From Xenoacremonium recifei (taxonomy: Eukaryota; Ascomycota; Sordariomycetes; Hypocreales; Nectriaceae), in contig WOFQ01000009.1 in the NCBI GenBank assembly GCA_012184525.1, positions 124,001 to 188,000 of the forward strand: a stretch of DNA of 64,000 nt, in the 5' to 3' direction. A program made the position numbers and the translations under genes. This document shows positions 1-11,054 of the stretch, in pieces (within the stretch, counting starts at the first letter, position 1; every line of letters begins with the position of its first letter). A model generated the notes under the pieces. The model had not been told where the DNA came from and made no database searches. It saw only the letters and a list, made by a program, of their open reading frames with translations.

Positions 1-1
1 C

Positions 2-439
2 AATCGACTCCGAAGTTCGGTTAGTGAAATCGTTTACAGCAACCGCTTCGACCAGCGACAAGATCCCGAACCAGGCCGGCGCACATTGAACGGTCTTGCT
101 GAACTACCCACAACGGCCCCGATTGCCGAGTTGCCAGCAGATTCGGTACCCGCTGAGCTGGATGCCGAATTCGCGCCAGGAACTTCAATAACTAGACGAT
201 GGACCTGGAGACGCAATCGAACCGAACCAAGCTCGACATATCCCCAACAAGGGACTCAGGGCAAAGCTGAAGATCTGGCTCTGAATACTCCTGAGCTTGA
301 AGGCGATACTTTGACAGGTGAACCTAGAGAGGAGTTGGAGGGTTCAGCGCCCACGGCGAGCAAGAACGAGACGAAGACACACCCCGGATGGAGGTTATCG
401 TCGTTGAGTTCTCGATTGAAACAAAGGAAGTCTAAATGA
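2..439 (+). CDS. 3' end of an unrecognised protein (5' part outside window)
   Basis: The frame is open from the first bases of the window and ends at a TGA at 437-439, leaving about 145 C-terminal residues. There is no in-frame ATG in the visible part, so this is the tail of a gene that starts upstream. The sequence is low in hydrophobic residues and rich in Pro, Glu, Ser and Thr, and it ends in a basic stretch (SRLKQRKSK). This suggests a disordered cytosolic or nuclear tail. No domain is recognisable, and no transmembrane segment or splice signal is evident. The identity depends on the missing upstream sequence. Confidence 0.55.
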   Translation, partial: NRLRSSVSEIVYSNRFDQRQDPEPGRRTLNGLAELPTTAPIAELPADSVPAELDAEFAPGTSITRRWTWRRNRTEPSSTYPQQGTQGKAEDLALNTPELEGDTLTGEPREELEGSAPTASKNETKTHPGWRLSSLSSRLKQRKSK

Positions 440-903
440 ACAGCAAGTCACTTGATCGTAGAATGAACATATGGTAGCTCTCGGTATATATTGGAGAAGA
501 TAAATGTAGGAAGCGGTTATTGCAAAAGGCCAGTGTAAAGCCCTTCATAAATGATCGTGCTATAATTCTTGTTCCAGGCTTCTCTTTATGCAGTTTTCTT
601 TTGCTCTCAGAACTGTACCAGAACTTCCCTTTGCTAAACACGGATGAATATTATCTATTAGTCTCGGTAGCCTACTGGCTTGGACAAAGACACCGTACCA
701 TATAATAGTACGTATTCTACTGTGTGGGTAAATAATCGCACTGTAGCAGAGCGTGCGATCCAATGAAATCGATCATCCAAGTTCCTTCTCCTTCTCCACC
801 CGGCGGAACTACAACTTCTCCTTTTCATTCCGAACGTCAGATGCAAGAGGTAGGCAAAGGCGTCTGTTGAAAGTAGCCTCCTCACTAACCACATACTATA
901 GAC
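440..903. other. Intergenic, with a likely 5'-UTR intron before the next gene
   Basis: No convincing coding sequence is seen. At 850-901 lies a well-formed 52-nt intron: donor GTAGGC after GAG, branch-like CACTAACC and acceptor CTATAG. It ends two bases before the ATG at 904. Reading across the splice does not give an in-frame N-terminal extension, so it probably lies in the 5' untranslated region. Confidence 0.4.
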
Positions 904-1362
904 ATGAGCTTTTTGACCCGAAATATACTATACAGATGGCATCGCGTCCTCCGTCTTCCAACACAAGCACAGCCATGGTATCGAGATCGACTCCGCGAAG
1001 AACTGCTTGAGAGACGTGCAGCACAGACGTGCTTGGAAAAGCTCAGCGAGACCGCCGATGTCTTTTACATTCTCAGCAGAGCTTATCACGATGGCTATCC
1101 TCTTCGAAAGCTGCCGGCTTTCATTGTGCCGCAACACCTCCCGGTCTACTCATATCTAATTGCCAAGTATACCCTCAGGTGGCTGTTCTATCAGATAGCC
1201 GCAAGAATGTGCGACTTAGCCAACGTCTCCTCAGTACGCGAAGTCGTCAATCCTGCAAAGGACTCAAAGCTCCGTGAGGTGGCATCACGCCACGCAATCG
1301 ATCCCGCACTATTTCTGCAAAACTGTCGCAGGTTGAGACGGATATGGCCGCTGCTCCCGTGA
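904..1362 (+). CDS. Small unrecognised protein with N-terminal LYR-like tripeptide
   Basis: An intronless frame of 152 codons starts at an ATG two bases after a likely 5'-UTR intron. The protein is basic and rich in Arg, Leu and Tyr. It begins MSFLTRNILYRWHRVLRLP and then has a charged helix (RDRLREELLERR). The Leu-Tyr-Arg tripeptide, preceded by a hydrophobic residue and followed by a helical basic region, recalls LYR-motif mitochondrial proteins. That resemblance is weak: the usual downstream phenylalanine context is not clear. A later hydrophobic stretch (about residues 80-100) is not a convincing membrane anchor. Composition and an uninterrupted frame suggest a real gene, but I do not recognise the family. 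Confidence 0.55.
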   Translation: MSFLTRNILYRWHRVLRLPTQAQPWYRDRLREELLERRAAQTCLEKLSETADVFYILSRAYHDGYPLRKLPAFIVPQHLPVYSYLIAKYTLRWLFYQIAARMCDLANVSSVREVVNPAKDSKLREVASRHAIDPALFLQNCRRLRRIWPLLP

Positions 1363-1501
1363 GGTAGAACCGACAGGATCTGGCGTCTTTATTAGCAATT
1401 GCGTCTATTTATCTCTTCTTACAAGCGCACCGGCTCTGTGATGTTGCAAGATGAACTTTTCGAATGACCTGCTTCCTTCTTGGAGCGCGTGAAGTGAAGA
1501 T

Positions 1502-1531
1502 GCGGGAGGCCGTTCAGCGGGAGGCCGTTCA
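1502..1531 (+). repeat. Tandem 15-bp direct repeat upstream of the kinase-HAD-UPRT gene
   Basis: GCGGGAGGCCGTTCA occurs twice back to back (1502-1516 and 1517-1531). The first 11 bases occur a third time at 1563-1573. The block lies about 160-230 bp before the ATG at 1731, where promoter elements would be expected. Any regulatory role is inference. Confidence 0.6.
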
Positions 1532-1730
1532 TACTGGGTGGTAACTCGCACCCACCGTTTATGCGGGAGGCCGACTGGTCCATCACAACACCGAAAACTT
1601 GCATTCTTGTGAGGTATTTAACTGATAGAGTAACTCTAATACTGTATTTTTTGAATCCTCTCAGCACAACACTTGGCATTCATCACCCATCTATTCTCTA
1701 TCGCAAAGACATCTCGCATATCTTCGCATC

Positions 1731-3794
1731 ATGTCCTACACTAAGCTATCATCTAGCCCTCCCAACGAGACGACCAAGAATCTACCGAAGACTTCAGGCA
1801 ACAAGAAGCCCACGGTTATCGGAATCTACGGGTTGCCAGGTTCAGGAAAGTCATACCAGCTGAACCGTCTCAAGCAGGAGCTTGGTGGTGGGCTCTATCA
1901 ATTTTATGAAGGGTCCGAGAAGATTGCCTCTTTTCTCCACGGGGGTCTCGACAGCTTTCGGCGCCTTGAAAGGCCGGCGCAGGATGTTCTTCGTCGAAGA
2001 GCTGTTGTCGAGATCGCTGAGGAGAGTGCCCGTAGTAATCAGGTGGCGATCGTGACGGGTCACTTCATGTTCTGGCCCGAGGAAGAGCCTGTTGGACGGC
2101 CCGTTTACACTTCCGAGGACCTGCAAACCTTCACCCATATCATTTATCTAGATGTTCCCGCCGAAACCGTATTACTACAACGCCTCGGCGATGCATCCAG
2201 AGACCGGGATAACGGTTCAGTCGAGCACTTGAAGAAATGGCAAAAGACCGAGATCTCGGATATGCGCAAGCTATGTCGCCGCCACCACGTCCTATTCACA
2301 ACTGTCACGGGAGCGGCCGATCCGTATATGCGAGTTTTCAAACTGGTTGAGCACTTTCGGCGCAGCGCCCTCGAGTCCAACTGGTCCCGCATTGAAGCTC
2401 GTTTGGGTGACATTCTGGCTGAAAGAGAAATTGAAACCGCTTTCGTCATGGATGGAGACAAAACAATGGCGCCTCATGATACTGGCACTCTGTTCTGGAA
2501 GGCTTATGCTGATCTTGTATCACAAGCTGCAAGCCCATGTCCATTGAAGGACTTGTTCAGTGGACCGCTGGGGTATTCTGAGACCGCGTTCCAGCAGGCG
2601 AAATTGCTATATGAGGAGGCAGCCGAGGGCAGTGATTTCGAGCAGCTGTGCGAAACCGTCGCATCGTCTGTGCAATTGTACGATGAGTTTGTCGATCTGT
2701 TACAAATCCTGGCTTGCAAGAGCCATACTTGTGTGATCCTGGTCACATGTGGCCTTGGCCGCGTCTGGGAAAGAATTTTTGAGAAACAAGGCCTGTCTGA
2801 GACTGTCAAAGTCATCGGTGGAGGAAGACTCGCGGACGGTTTCGTCGTCACGGCATCGGTCAAAGCTTCGGTGGTGAATTACCTTCGCCAAACTAGCCAT
2901 CCTTACATTACGGCCATCGGCGATAGCCCTTTGGACTTGCCCATGCTCGAAGCTGCTGATGAGGCAATCATCGTAGTTGGCGATGAGAAAACGAGAAGCC
3001 AAAGCATGGATGATGCGTTGTTGGATGCCATCATAAATCGTGGCCTCCGAGCGCGGCAAGTCTCATTGCCAAACGATGTGCCGCCACGTCTTGACTTGAT
3101 CCGGTTGCCGCAGGCACTTCTTACGACCGACACTTTCGTCGCTCCTCGACGGTGTACATCTCAGTCTACAGTCAATGTATTGCATATCGCCGAGAATAAC
3201 GTGGCGAAGCTATTGATGGCGCCTACACGCGATGCGTCAGTCTCTGGGCCGAGCTTGAGGGAGGCTCATCGCAGCGTCGGGAGGTACCTAGCCACCCAGT
3301 TTCTTGGTGACCTTCTGGGGCTGGAAGAGTACGAAATCGCGCATGTTCAGGGACACAAAACAATGGCTCATCGAATTTGCAATGAGCATCTGACTACAAT
3401 CGTGGCACTCATGCGTGGTGGAGAACCATTGGCCTTCGGTGTAAACGACAGACTACCCAGCGCCATGTTCGTGCATGCCAGTGTTCCGTCTGACATCAAG
3501 CCGCACCACCTGGAAGACCAGCGCACGGTAATCCTCGTTGATTCGGTGATTAACAGTGGGAAAACACTCCTCCAGTTCATTGAGCACATCCGCCTGATGA
3601 GCCCGGGCATTCGAATTATTACAGTGGCGTCAGTTGTCCAAGCCGGCGCTGTGGCGGAGGAAAGCGAGCTATTCCGAGTGATCAAGAGCAATAGGGTCAG
3701 ATTGCTCACGCTTCGTGTTTCAACGAACAAATTCACAGGAACTAAGAATACTGACACTGGAAATCGCCTCTTCAACACCACCCATTTAGCTTGA
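1731..3794 (+). CDS. Three-domain P-loop kinase / HAD phosphatase / uracil phosphoribosyltransferase fusion
   Basis: An intronless 687-residue protein. Domain 1 (about 25-205) is an adenylate-kinase-like P-loop fold with Walker A GLPGSGKS at residues 34-41. Domain 2 (about 235-430) is a HAD hydrolase of phosphoserine-phosphatase type: motif I D241-G-D243-K-T, a motif II region around ILVTCG, and motif IV GDSPLD near 397-402. Domain 3 (about 470-687) is UPRTase-like: RGGEPL in the middle and the PRPP-binding segment VILVDSVINSGKT at about 600-612. The core residues of all three folds look intact, so it may combine kinase, phosphatase and base-phosphoribosylation chemistry on a nucleotide or nucleoside. 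The true substrate is not evident. There is no signal peptide or membrane segment, so it is probably cytosolic. Ordinary fungal UPRTases are single-domain and about 210-250 residues, so this is a derived fusion and not the housekeeping salvage enzyme. Confidence 0.85.
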   Translation: MSYTKLSSSPPNETTKNLPKTSGNKKPTVIGIYGLPGSGKSYQLNRLKQELGGGLYQFYEGSEKIASFLHGGLDSFRRLERPAQDVLRRRAVVEIAEESARSNQVAIVTGHFMFWPEEEPVGRPVYTSEDLQTFTHIIYLDVPAETVLLQRLGDASRDRDNGSVEHLKKWQKTEISDMRKLCRRHHVLFTTVTGAADPYMRVFKLVEHFRRSALESNWSRIEARLGDILAEREIETAFVMDGDKTMAPHDTGTLFWKAYADLVSQAASPCPLKDLFSGPLGYSETAFQQAKLLYEEAAEGSDFEQLCETVASSVQLYDEFVDLLQILACKSHTCVILVTCGLGRVWERIFEKQGLSETVKVIGGGRLADGFVVTASVKASVVNYLRQTSHPYITAIGDSPLDLPMLEAADEAIIVVGDEKTRSQSMDDALLDAIINRGLRARQVSLPNDVPPRLDLIRLPQALLTTDTFVAPRRCTSQSTVNVLHIAENNVAKLLMAPTRDASVSGPSLREAHRSVGRYLATQFLGDLLGLEEYEIAHVQGHKTMAHRICNEHLTTIVALMRGGEPLAFGVNDRLPSAMFVHASVPSDIKPHHLEDQRTVILVDSVINSGKTLLQFIEHIRLMSPGIRIITVASVVQAGAVAEESELFRVIKSNRVRLLTLRVSTNKFTGTKNTDTGNRLFNTTHLA

Positions 3795-3873
3795 GCGCTC
3801 CAATGCAGGCACACACACGCACGCATATAGGTATATTAACATAACCTACCTAAATTCTAGACTTTCCGACTTA

Positions 3874-5926
3874 TCAAGGCTTCTCATGAGGAAGGATATG
3901 ATGATTGAAGTTTGGTTGTTTGTCAACTCCATCTAGAAGCCCCATCCAATACGTTGTGTCTTTTCCGTCGAATTCTCTAATATGGAAACCATTACCAAGA
4001 AATTCCCACTGATTTCCTGTGTATTGAATGTCATAATCTTCATATCTCGGGTGTTTTAATAGCTCAAAGAAGTGAACTCGGGATCCAGGGTACATGGTGA
4101 GAGTACCGTTGGGATCTCCTTTCTTGAACCAAGAAGAGCAAGGGTCGCTCCAAGCTGTTCTCTTGACATAGAGATCGTGATGCTCCTTAAATGCAAGAGC
4201 AGCGGATCTCTTCGGCTTTAGGTGATGAATATTCTCGACCTGCATTTTCTCTATGATGTTGCAAATGTAGTCCGTGAAAACCTCGATAATAGGGAGTAGA
4301 GACCCAACAGCCAAAGGACCGTTCTATGACACGATGATTAGCAAACATCCTAGGCAATAACCAGTTTCAAGTACTTACAGGACCAGCAAAGGAAAAATAG
4401 TTCGGGACATCAGGGACTCCGACAGCCAGATATGACAAGGGGCCGTCTTTCGTCCATACGTCTTGGAGATTTTTTCCAAACGCCTCGATAGGAAAGCGTG
4501 GCACCCAGGAGGTATCAAAACCTGTGGCACAGACAATCACGTCGAGCTCGTGCCGACTTCCATCGTGAGCAATAAATCCCTCTTCTGTGATCTCCTGCAT
4601 CTGCAGAGTGTGGACTGTCACGTTCGGTTCAATTAGAGCCTCAAGAAAGCCTTCACCAGGAGTTGGTCGCCGGCATCCGACAGTGAAAGTCTTGGGAATG
4701 AGTGCGTCTGCGATCTCTGGGTGGGTTCGGAGCTTCTGGCGCATCTCCTTCTCAGAAAACTAGAATTGTATGTTATTTCTATGCCCCTTTAGCATGGTCT
4801 GTTAGAACTTACGGCGCGAGCTTCTTGTGCATCAGGGCCGTTCTTTAGGAGGAAGCGGAAGCGTTGCCCAATCTCGGCCTCGATCATCTTGCGATATTCC
4901 AGGTACAATTTCGGGTTCTCCTGGAGCGTCTTCTTCTGTTTAGGAGTATCTGCATATTAAGTCAGCTTCGAACGGGTTCAGCGCTGAGATTGACATACAC
5001 TCAAAGTTGCCTCCGTCAGGGCCTGCAAATCGTTGCGCAAATCCTGCTGTGATCCATGTCGGTGACTTGACGAAGCAATGCATCTCCTTGACCTTCGGCT
5101 GAATGCTTGGTACTACCTGTGCTGCACTACTTCCAGCACCAATGACTGCGACCTTCTTCCCGGTCATGTCGTATGATAGATCCCATCGGGCAGTGTGCAT
5201 GAGCTTGCCTTTGAATGACTGTAAACCCTTGATGTTGGGATACCGGAAGTTGCTGGGGAAGAGTTAGCAGTGCCTCAGCAATTTAAGACCGTGACCTTAC
5301 TTAAGGATACCTCCCCCGTTAAGGAAAATATCACAGCGGTCTGTGAAGACATCGCCACTAGGACCCTCGACCTTGATCTCCCACTGACCCTCCGATTCTA
5401 ACCATCGAGCACCACGAACCGTGTGTCCGAGTTTCATGTACTTCAAAAGCTTGTATTTCTCCACGATTCCCTTGAGGTACTTCCAGATCTCATGTCCCGA
5501 TGAATAGTACTCAGGCCAGATATGGGGTTCCCAAGTGAATTGGTAGGAGACAGACGGTATATCACAAGCCACACCCGGATACCTGACAAGGTTGTCAGCC
5601 ATTAGTCTCTTTCTTTGCCTCATTACTTACACGTTTTCAAGCCAGGTTCCTCCGATGTCATTGTTCTTCTCATAGCAGACTACTTCCACGTTTTGAAGTC
5701 TGTCCTGGGCCATCTTTGTGAAATTGATCCCAGAAACACCAGCACCAAGCATTACAACCTTGAGCGGTCTCTTCCACCCCATCGGCCTCTCTCGAATCTT
5801 GTACCCATTCTCGTTTTCTAATGGCCAGCCTAATAGCTGGGCGGCCTCTGGTGATGCGACCAGTGGAAGTGCCTGAGAAGCAGGGGCCTCTCGCTCCGGC
5901 TCCTCGTTGCCGATATAGGGAGCCAT
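3874..5926 (-). CDS. FAD-dependent monooxygenase, Baeyer-Villiger (type I BVMO) family
   Basis: Six exons on the minus strand: 5926-5631, 5582-5301, 5252-4999, 4949-4813, 4759-4379 and 4323-3874. They give 599 residues. All five introns are 48-55 nt with GT-AG ends. The start is the first ATG (MAPYIGNEE) in a GCC-ATG-G context. The FAD Rossmann motif GAGVSG lies at 61-66, with the GGTW motif at about 92-95. The Baeyer-Villiger fingerprint FxGxxxHxxxW[P/D] appears as FKGKLMHTARWD at 206-217. The NADPH motif GAGSSA is at 231-236 and a late ATGFD motif is present. Such enzymes use NADPH and O2 to insert oxygen next to a carbonyl, giving an ester or lactone. There is no signal peptide. It is transcribed divergently from the adjacent MFS permease, suggesting shared regulation. 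The ketone substrate cannot be inferred. Confidence 0.9.
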
Positions 5927-6747
5927 GGCTTGACGATCCCCTGGAAACAACGCTATGAGGCGAAATTGTAGATGTGGTAAGTTTCCGCTGTCCACGATTC
6001 AGAATCTTTGGGAAAGGCGTCTGTTTAAGATGTTTGAAGTCTATCGCAAGTCGCCGAGCCAAAATCTTCAATGAACTGAGACGAGGCAACTGCATCTCCC
6101 GATCAGAGGTACCTGGCCTTGTTCGGCGCCTGGCAATATCGAACGAGGCCGTGGCCCATCCGTTATCCGGCCCTCATTCCGTGCTCCCGAATGGCTAGTA
6201 ATGAATCCCTGGGCGTGGACGACACTATCCGTGACCCTAGTGTCTGTTCGCCTATGGTGCAGCCGATGGTTGTCCCCGTGAGAAGTCTTAGCGTCACCTT
6301 CGGCTACGGTCCACCACTGCCCGGCTACGGTGACGAAGGCTGCGGCCCTTGACTCTTCCAAGCTTCCTGGGGCCCATGCCAGGAGGAGTAAGAAGTATTA
6401 TGTCTTGGCCACCGGTAACGGAGAGCCACACAATCATCGAACCGCCTTCGGTTCTACGAAGTCACCCTCTCGTCCCCGGATGCTGGGCGTCTAGGTCTGC
6501 ACCCCACAAAGTTCTCCCCGCGTTGAGACCACTCGGCAGGGTTCCAGGACCTGCCTGCCAACCGGGGTCCATGGGGTATATCCAAGCGTTGGCAAGGAAT
6601 TCTTCTCGCGAGTGCAGATAAATAAACGCAACCGATGCCACTCTATGGCAGACCCCTTGCAACCTCAGCTGTTCACTTTTGCCATCCTAGGCCCCTGCCA
6701 TACAAGGCATCAAAGTTCTACTGTGCTCAAACGACACAGACTCAACC
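5927..6747. promoter_or_regulatory. Divergent promoter region between BVMO and MFS permease
   Basis: About 0.82 kb separates the two start codons. No supported gene lies inside it. Short CGGCTACGGT-like repeats occur near 6300-6332. The head-to-head arrangement suggests a shared bidirectional promoter; no factor binding site is proven. Confidence 0.4.
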
Positions 6748-8320
6748 ATGGCTATCGAGTCAGACAAGAGCATCAACGAGGGCTCGGACTGCAAAGTCCC
6801 AGCCAACGCGTCTTCAGAGCGGATTGAGTACGCGGGTGGTGGCCATATGATTGAGCATGACATGACTCCTGAGGAGGAGGGTCGAATGGTTCGCAAGATG
6901 GACCTCCACATCTTCCCCGTTGTCATCTGCCTCTACATTCTGTCGTTCCTAGACAGAGTGAATATCGGTGTGTATAGCCTTTCATATCCAGTCATGCTAT
7001 CAGTCACTGACATCTACCTTAGGCAATGCCCGACTCTATGGCCTTGAGGCCGACCTCGGTCTCCACGGTGACGACTACCAGCTCTGCGTCTCGGTCCTAT
7101 TCATTACCTACGTCAGCTTCGAAATGCCAGCCAACCTGCTCTTGAAGTTGGTTCAACCGCGACGCTTCATTCCTGCTGCTGCCTTCGGCTGGGGAATTGT
7201 CTCCATGTGCACCGGCTTCGTCCAAAACAAGGGTGAACTCATAGCTCTTCGTATGCTGCTGGGACTTTTCGAGGCTGGATACTTTCCATCAATCTGCTTC
7301 TATCTCACCTTCTTTTACCGTCGTCAAGAGCTCGGCGTGAGAATTTTCTACCTGTTCGCCGCGTCTGCTGTCTCCGGCTCTACTGGTGGACTCTTGGCTT
7401 ATGCGATTGGACACATGGACGGAATTCAAGGTTTATCGGCATGGCGCTGGCTCATGATCCTTGAGGGTATTCCAACCTGCGTCATCGGCATCATTGCTTA
7501 CTTCGTTCTCGCCAACGATCCCGAGAGCGCCAGTTACCTAACTACCCGAGAGAAGGAGTTGTGCAAGTTACGAGCTCGTCTTGATGGTACCACACTGGGC
7601 CTAGAAGCCGAAGACAACCGTATCGACTGGCAGCAGTGCATTGAGGCCTGGAAAGACTGGAAGGTCTGGTCTATCGCCACAGCACAGCATGGAGTTACTG
7701 TGATGCTTTACGGGTTCAGTACTTTCCTTCCAACAATCATCAATGGCCTAGGCTACAGCGGTGTCCATGCCAATTTGCTCACCATTCCCTGTTACGCTGC
7801 CGGTGCTGTCGTCTACTTGTTTGTCGCCTTCTTCTCGGATCGAACTGGCAAGCGTGGGATCTTCACAGTCGCGGGATGTCTGACCGCTTGCACTGGATAC
7901 GCCATTCTCCTGGGTACTCCTCAATATGGCTCAGGTGCTCAATATGCCGGTTGTGTCATCGTTGCTTGTGGACTTTATGTCGCCGTCGGTATTCCCATCT
8001 CTTGGATGCCCAACAATCTTCCCAGCCATTTCAAGCGAGCCGCTGGGCAGGGCGTCAGCATGACTTTAGGAAACTGTGCTGGTATCTATACTGCTTTCCT
8101 CTACCGCACTCAGGACTCTCCCACATTCAGGCTGGGCCACGGTGCCACCCTAGGTTATGTCTTCGCGGCTGGTTGCCTCTATGGTCTGACGTCCATCTTG
8201 CTACGTCGTGAGAACAAGAAGCGAGAGCGTGGAGAGAGGGATTATGTTCTAGAAGGGAAAACTCCAGATCAAATTGCTAGACTGGGCGATTATCACCCTG
8301 AGTACCGTTACATTTACTAA
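6748..8320 (+). CDS. MFS permease, anion:cation symporter (allantoate permease/Dal5-like) family
   Basis: Two exons (6748-6967 and 7023-8320) separated by a 55-nt intron give 505 residues. The N-terminal 50 residues are hydrophilic. About 12 hydrophobic segments follow, with a central loop around the LRARLDGTT region. The spliced signature FLDRVNIGNARLYGLE at the end of helix 1 is diagnostic of the ACS family of MFS proteins (vitamin, allantoate, tartrate and related anion transport). The tail is short and basic, as is usual for plasma-membrane members. The gene is divergent from the BVMO, so the transporter may import the monooxygenase substrate or a related organic acid. That link is inference from gene order only. 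Confidence 0.88.
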
Positions 8321-8930
8321 GGAACTCAGGAGCCGGAGCAATTAAAGAGATTAAGTCTGTTAATAGCTTCGCCACGATACAATTTGAACAATATTTTCTG
8401 AATTATTCAGTAAACTTTCCCAGTTGAAAACATGTCTTTCAGTCATTCGAAGCCATATAGAAATATCCAGGTTCCCATAGTTTCGTATCTAATACCACCC
8501 ATCAACTATTTCGTTTGGAGAATCAGAAGGAGGTTTCTCCCCTACGTTTGAAACCACTACTGGTAGTTTTCGAGTCCTGCCGTAGCATGTGAAGGAATTT
8601 ATGAGCACACTTCACACAAAATAGTCCATAAAGCATTCCTTAGGCCAATTTTTCTTACTTCGCGGCGTAGGGGGGTTTATTTGTGGCAAGATGGGTTAAG
8701 ACCGTCACCGTCGGTGGGGAGCTACCCTAGACCTTTGCGACGAAAAGGCACTTGTTTCGCCCTCAATAATCTACAACCTTCACGTGTGGCAACGCGACAA
8801 TCATCAGTTTAAAGTGGAACACGATTTGAGAATTCTTAGAATAATATTAAATAATACCCTGCCGTTGACTCCGCTGTATTATAAGTAAAACTACAAGGCG
8901 AGATCTTTTCTATTTATAATCTCTTTCAAC
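8321..8930. other. Convergent 3' intergenic region
   Basis: AT-rich sequence between the stop codons of two convergent genes. It holds the 3' untranslated regions, with AATAATATTAAATAAT near 8840-8855 as possible polyadenylation context. No gene is seen. Confidence 0.4.
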
Positions 8931-11054
8931 TTAGTCCTCGCTCTCATCCTTAAATCGGGTGAGCTCATTCGTGTCTTCGTGATTTAGGCGCTCGTACACA
9001 GGTCGGCGCTTCTTGATAAGCATAACAAGGGCACTGCGAATGATTAGTAGATGTACTTGAGAGATCAAGAGTCAAAATCACTTACACAGCTATCGCGATA
9101 GTGAGTAGTAGAGCGATGTAGAAGGGAGCAGCGGCAATGACGCTGTCCTTGTCGAAGAAGGTCGGGCCATCGTGGCCAACGACGCCAGGCTCGGTCTTGT
9201 CGTCCTCCTTCTCGTCTTCCGCGGGAGTATTGTCTGCGTTACCCTGGTTGTCGTCATCGTTTGCAGGAGGGGTCTTGTCGTCGCCACCGTTCGCCGGAGG
9301 AGGAGGAGCAGGAGCAGGAGCCGGGGGTTGCTCGGGGGCCTTGACCTCGGTGATTCTGTAGTCAAGCGGGAAGAGCTTTCCAGTCTTGAGGTCGACAGCG
9401 GGAGTGTTGCCAATGATGGCACCGTGAACGTCGAGAGCGGCGATACGGGCAAAGTTGGCGGGGACGCCGAGCTTGAACTCGGTCTCGAAGCCCATACGAG
9501 GGGACTGGGCAACCACACGGGCGGCGCCGTTGAGGTCTTCCATCTTGTCTGAGGCAAGCTATCAATTGGTTAGTTACCTGTCAACACGCGACCAGTGATG
9601 CACTCACCAAAACCCACTGGTCAACCTCAGTGGCTCCGTTCCAAGACACGTAGATCTTGGGCACTGCGTCGTCTCCCTGAGCTCCCTGAGGCGGGGCCAG
9701 AGCAGAAATGTTAGGTCCCCATTGAGGTCGGCCAACCCAAGGACCCTTAAAGGCACGGTAGGCGATGATGGCAGGGATACCGTGGTTATCGTGGATGGTT
9801 CGGCTTCGCTGGATATCCATGACGACCTCACCGTCGGGAGTGTGCTCAGTGTACATGGCGTTCTGGCCCCAGGCAACGAGGGTGTTTCCGTTGGGCAAAC
9901 GCTGGACACCACCTCGCGAAGCGCTCATAATGTGCTGGGGATGGTTCCACTCGTTGACGACCTTGACCGTCATGTTCACATCGTCGTACTCCAGCTCAAG
10001 ACCGCGAGAACACTTGCGGTCGGGGCAGAAGCCATTGTTGAGGCCGGCGTTGTCGAAGAGCGTGAAGCGGTTCTTGCCGGTGATTCGGGGATCGTGCTGG
10101 TAGGCAAAGGTGGCCGAGTTGCCCTCAGTGATGTCACGGAACTGGTTGCGTCGGCCGCCCATCGCCCACTTGACCTGGCGAGTCTTGCCATCGACCAAGA
10201 TGATGGAGCTCAGATGGCGGTAGCTGATGAGGAAATCGCCTTCGGGTGTCTGTGAATCCACTGAGGTTAGCAAACTGTCTCGGGAAATATGATGTGTGGT
10301 GTTACTTTACCTTCTGGGCACTGTTCATGTGGCAGAAGTCGAACGAGCGCTGGCCAAGGTCGAAAACACCCTTGCCTTGGTAAGGCCAGAAGGTGTCGCC
10401 GATGTTGAAGTAGTCGAGGGTAGCGAACTGGAAGAGGACTGTGTTGCGCACAGGGTCGATTTCCTGGACGTGGCAGTTCAGGACCTTGGCCCCCTCGGCG
10501 GGACCTCCGATCGGGGTCAGGTCGGCTGGCTGCTCGGGGCAAACAATCTGGACGACGGTGTCATCCTTGGTGAGATAAGTCTCGTGCGAGTCGGGGTAGA
10601 CACCCTTGAGGTCGCCTTGAGGGTGCACCACGTAAAGCTGGCGGTAGTGGTCGTTGTATATCCGCGAAGCGCCTCCAGCGTATGCGGCGACGACCGGCTG
10701 GCCCATGAAGTTGTAGGGCTGTGCGGCCTGGGCGAAGTCGTAGTTCTCGTCGGCCCAGATCAGGCTCAGGTCTTTTGATGACACGATGCTAGCACCGAAT
10801 CCCGCACCATATCTCCCAGTCATAAATAGGTATCCTGAAGTATCCGTCTTCGAGTGGTCGAATTTGTTGACCTGGTAGATGGGCGCCCGGACGGGCGATG
10901 AGTGGAAGCCTTGTGACGGGCTGTCGCCCAGCTCACCATCTTGATAAGCCTTCAAGTCTGTGTGGAACGGAACGTCGGCAACGACGGGTGTAGGAAGCCA
11001 ATTGAGGACAGCGGCGACGGCTGTGAGAGCCGCGGCGGCACGGAAGCCAGCCAT
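8931..11054 (-). CDS. Arylsulfotransferase (ASST)-family secreted or membrane protein
   Basis: Four exons on the minus strand: 11054-10311, 10249-9608, 9558-9086 and 9033-8931. Introns are 49-61 nt, and the product is 653 residues. An N-terminal signal peptide (about 1-26, ending PVVA) is followed by a lumenal domain of about 480 residues. It has beta-propeller-like repeats and motifs such as HDPRITG, NEWNHPQHIMSASRGG and HDNHGIP, matching the fungal arylsulfotransferase Pfam family. Next comes an Ala/Pro-rich, acidic linker (around 510-590) resembling a cell-wall stalk. A single C-terminal transmembrane helix (about 598-620) and a basic cytosolic tail ending RFKDESED follow. This suggests a type I membrane protein facing the secretory lumen or cell surface. 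Sulfotransferase activity of the fungal family is, to my knowledge, not demonstrated. Confidence 0.85.

Noticed and set aside
5927..5995. N-terminal extension of the BVMO from a GTG codon
   Set aside because: A nuclear fungal gene should start at ATG. The ATG at 5926 has a good context and gives the expected length.
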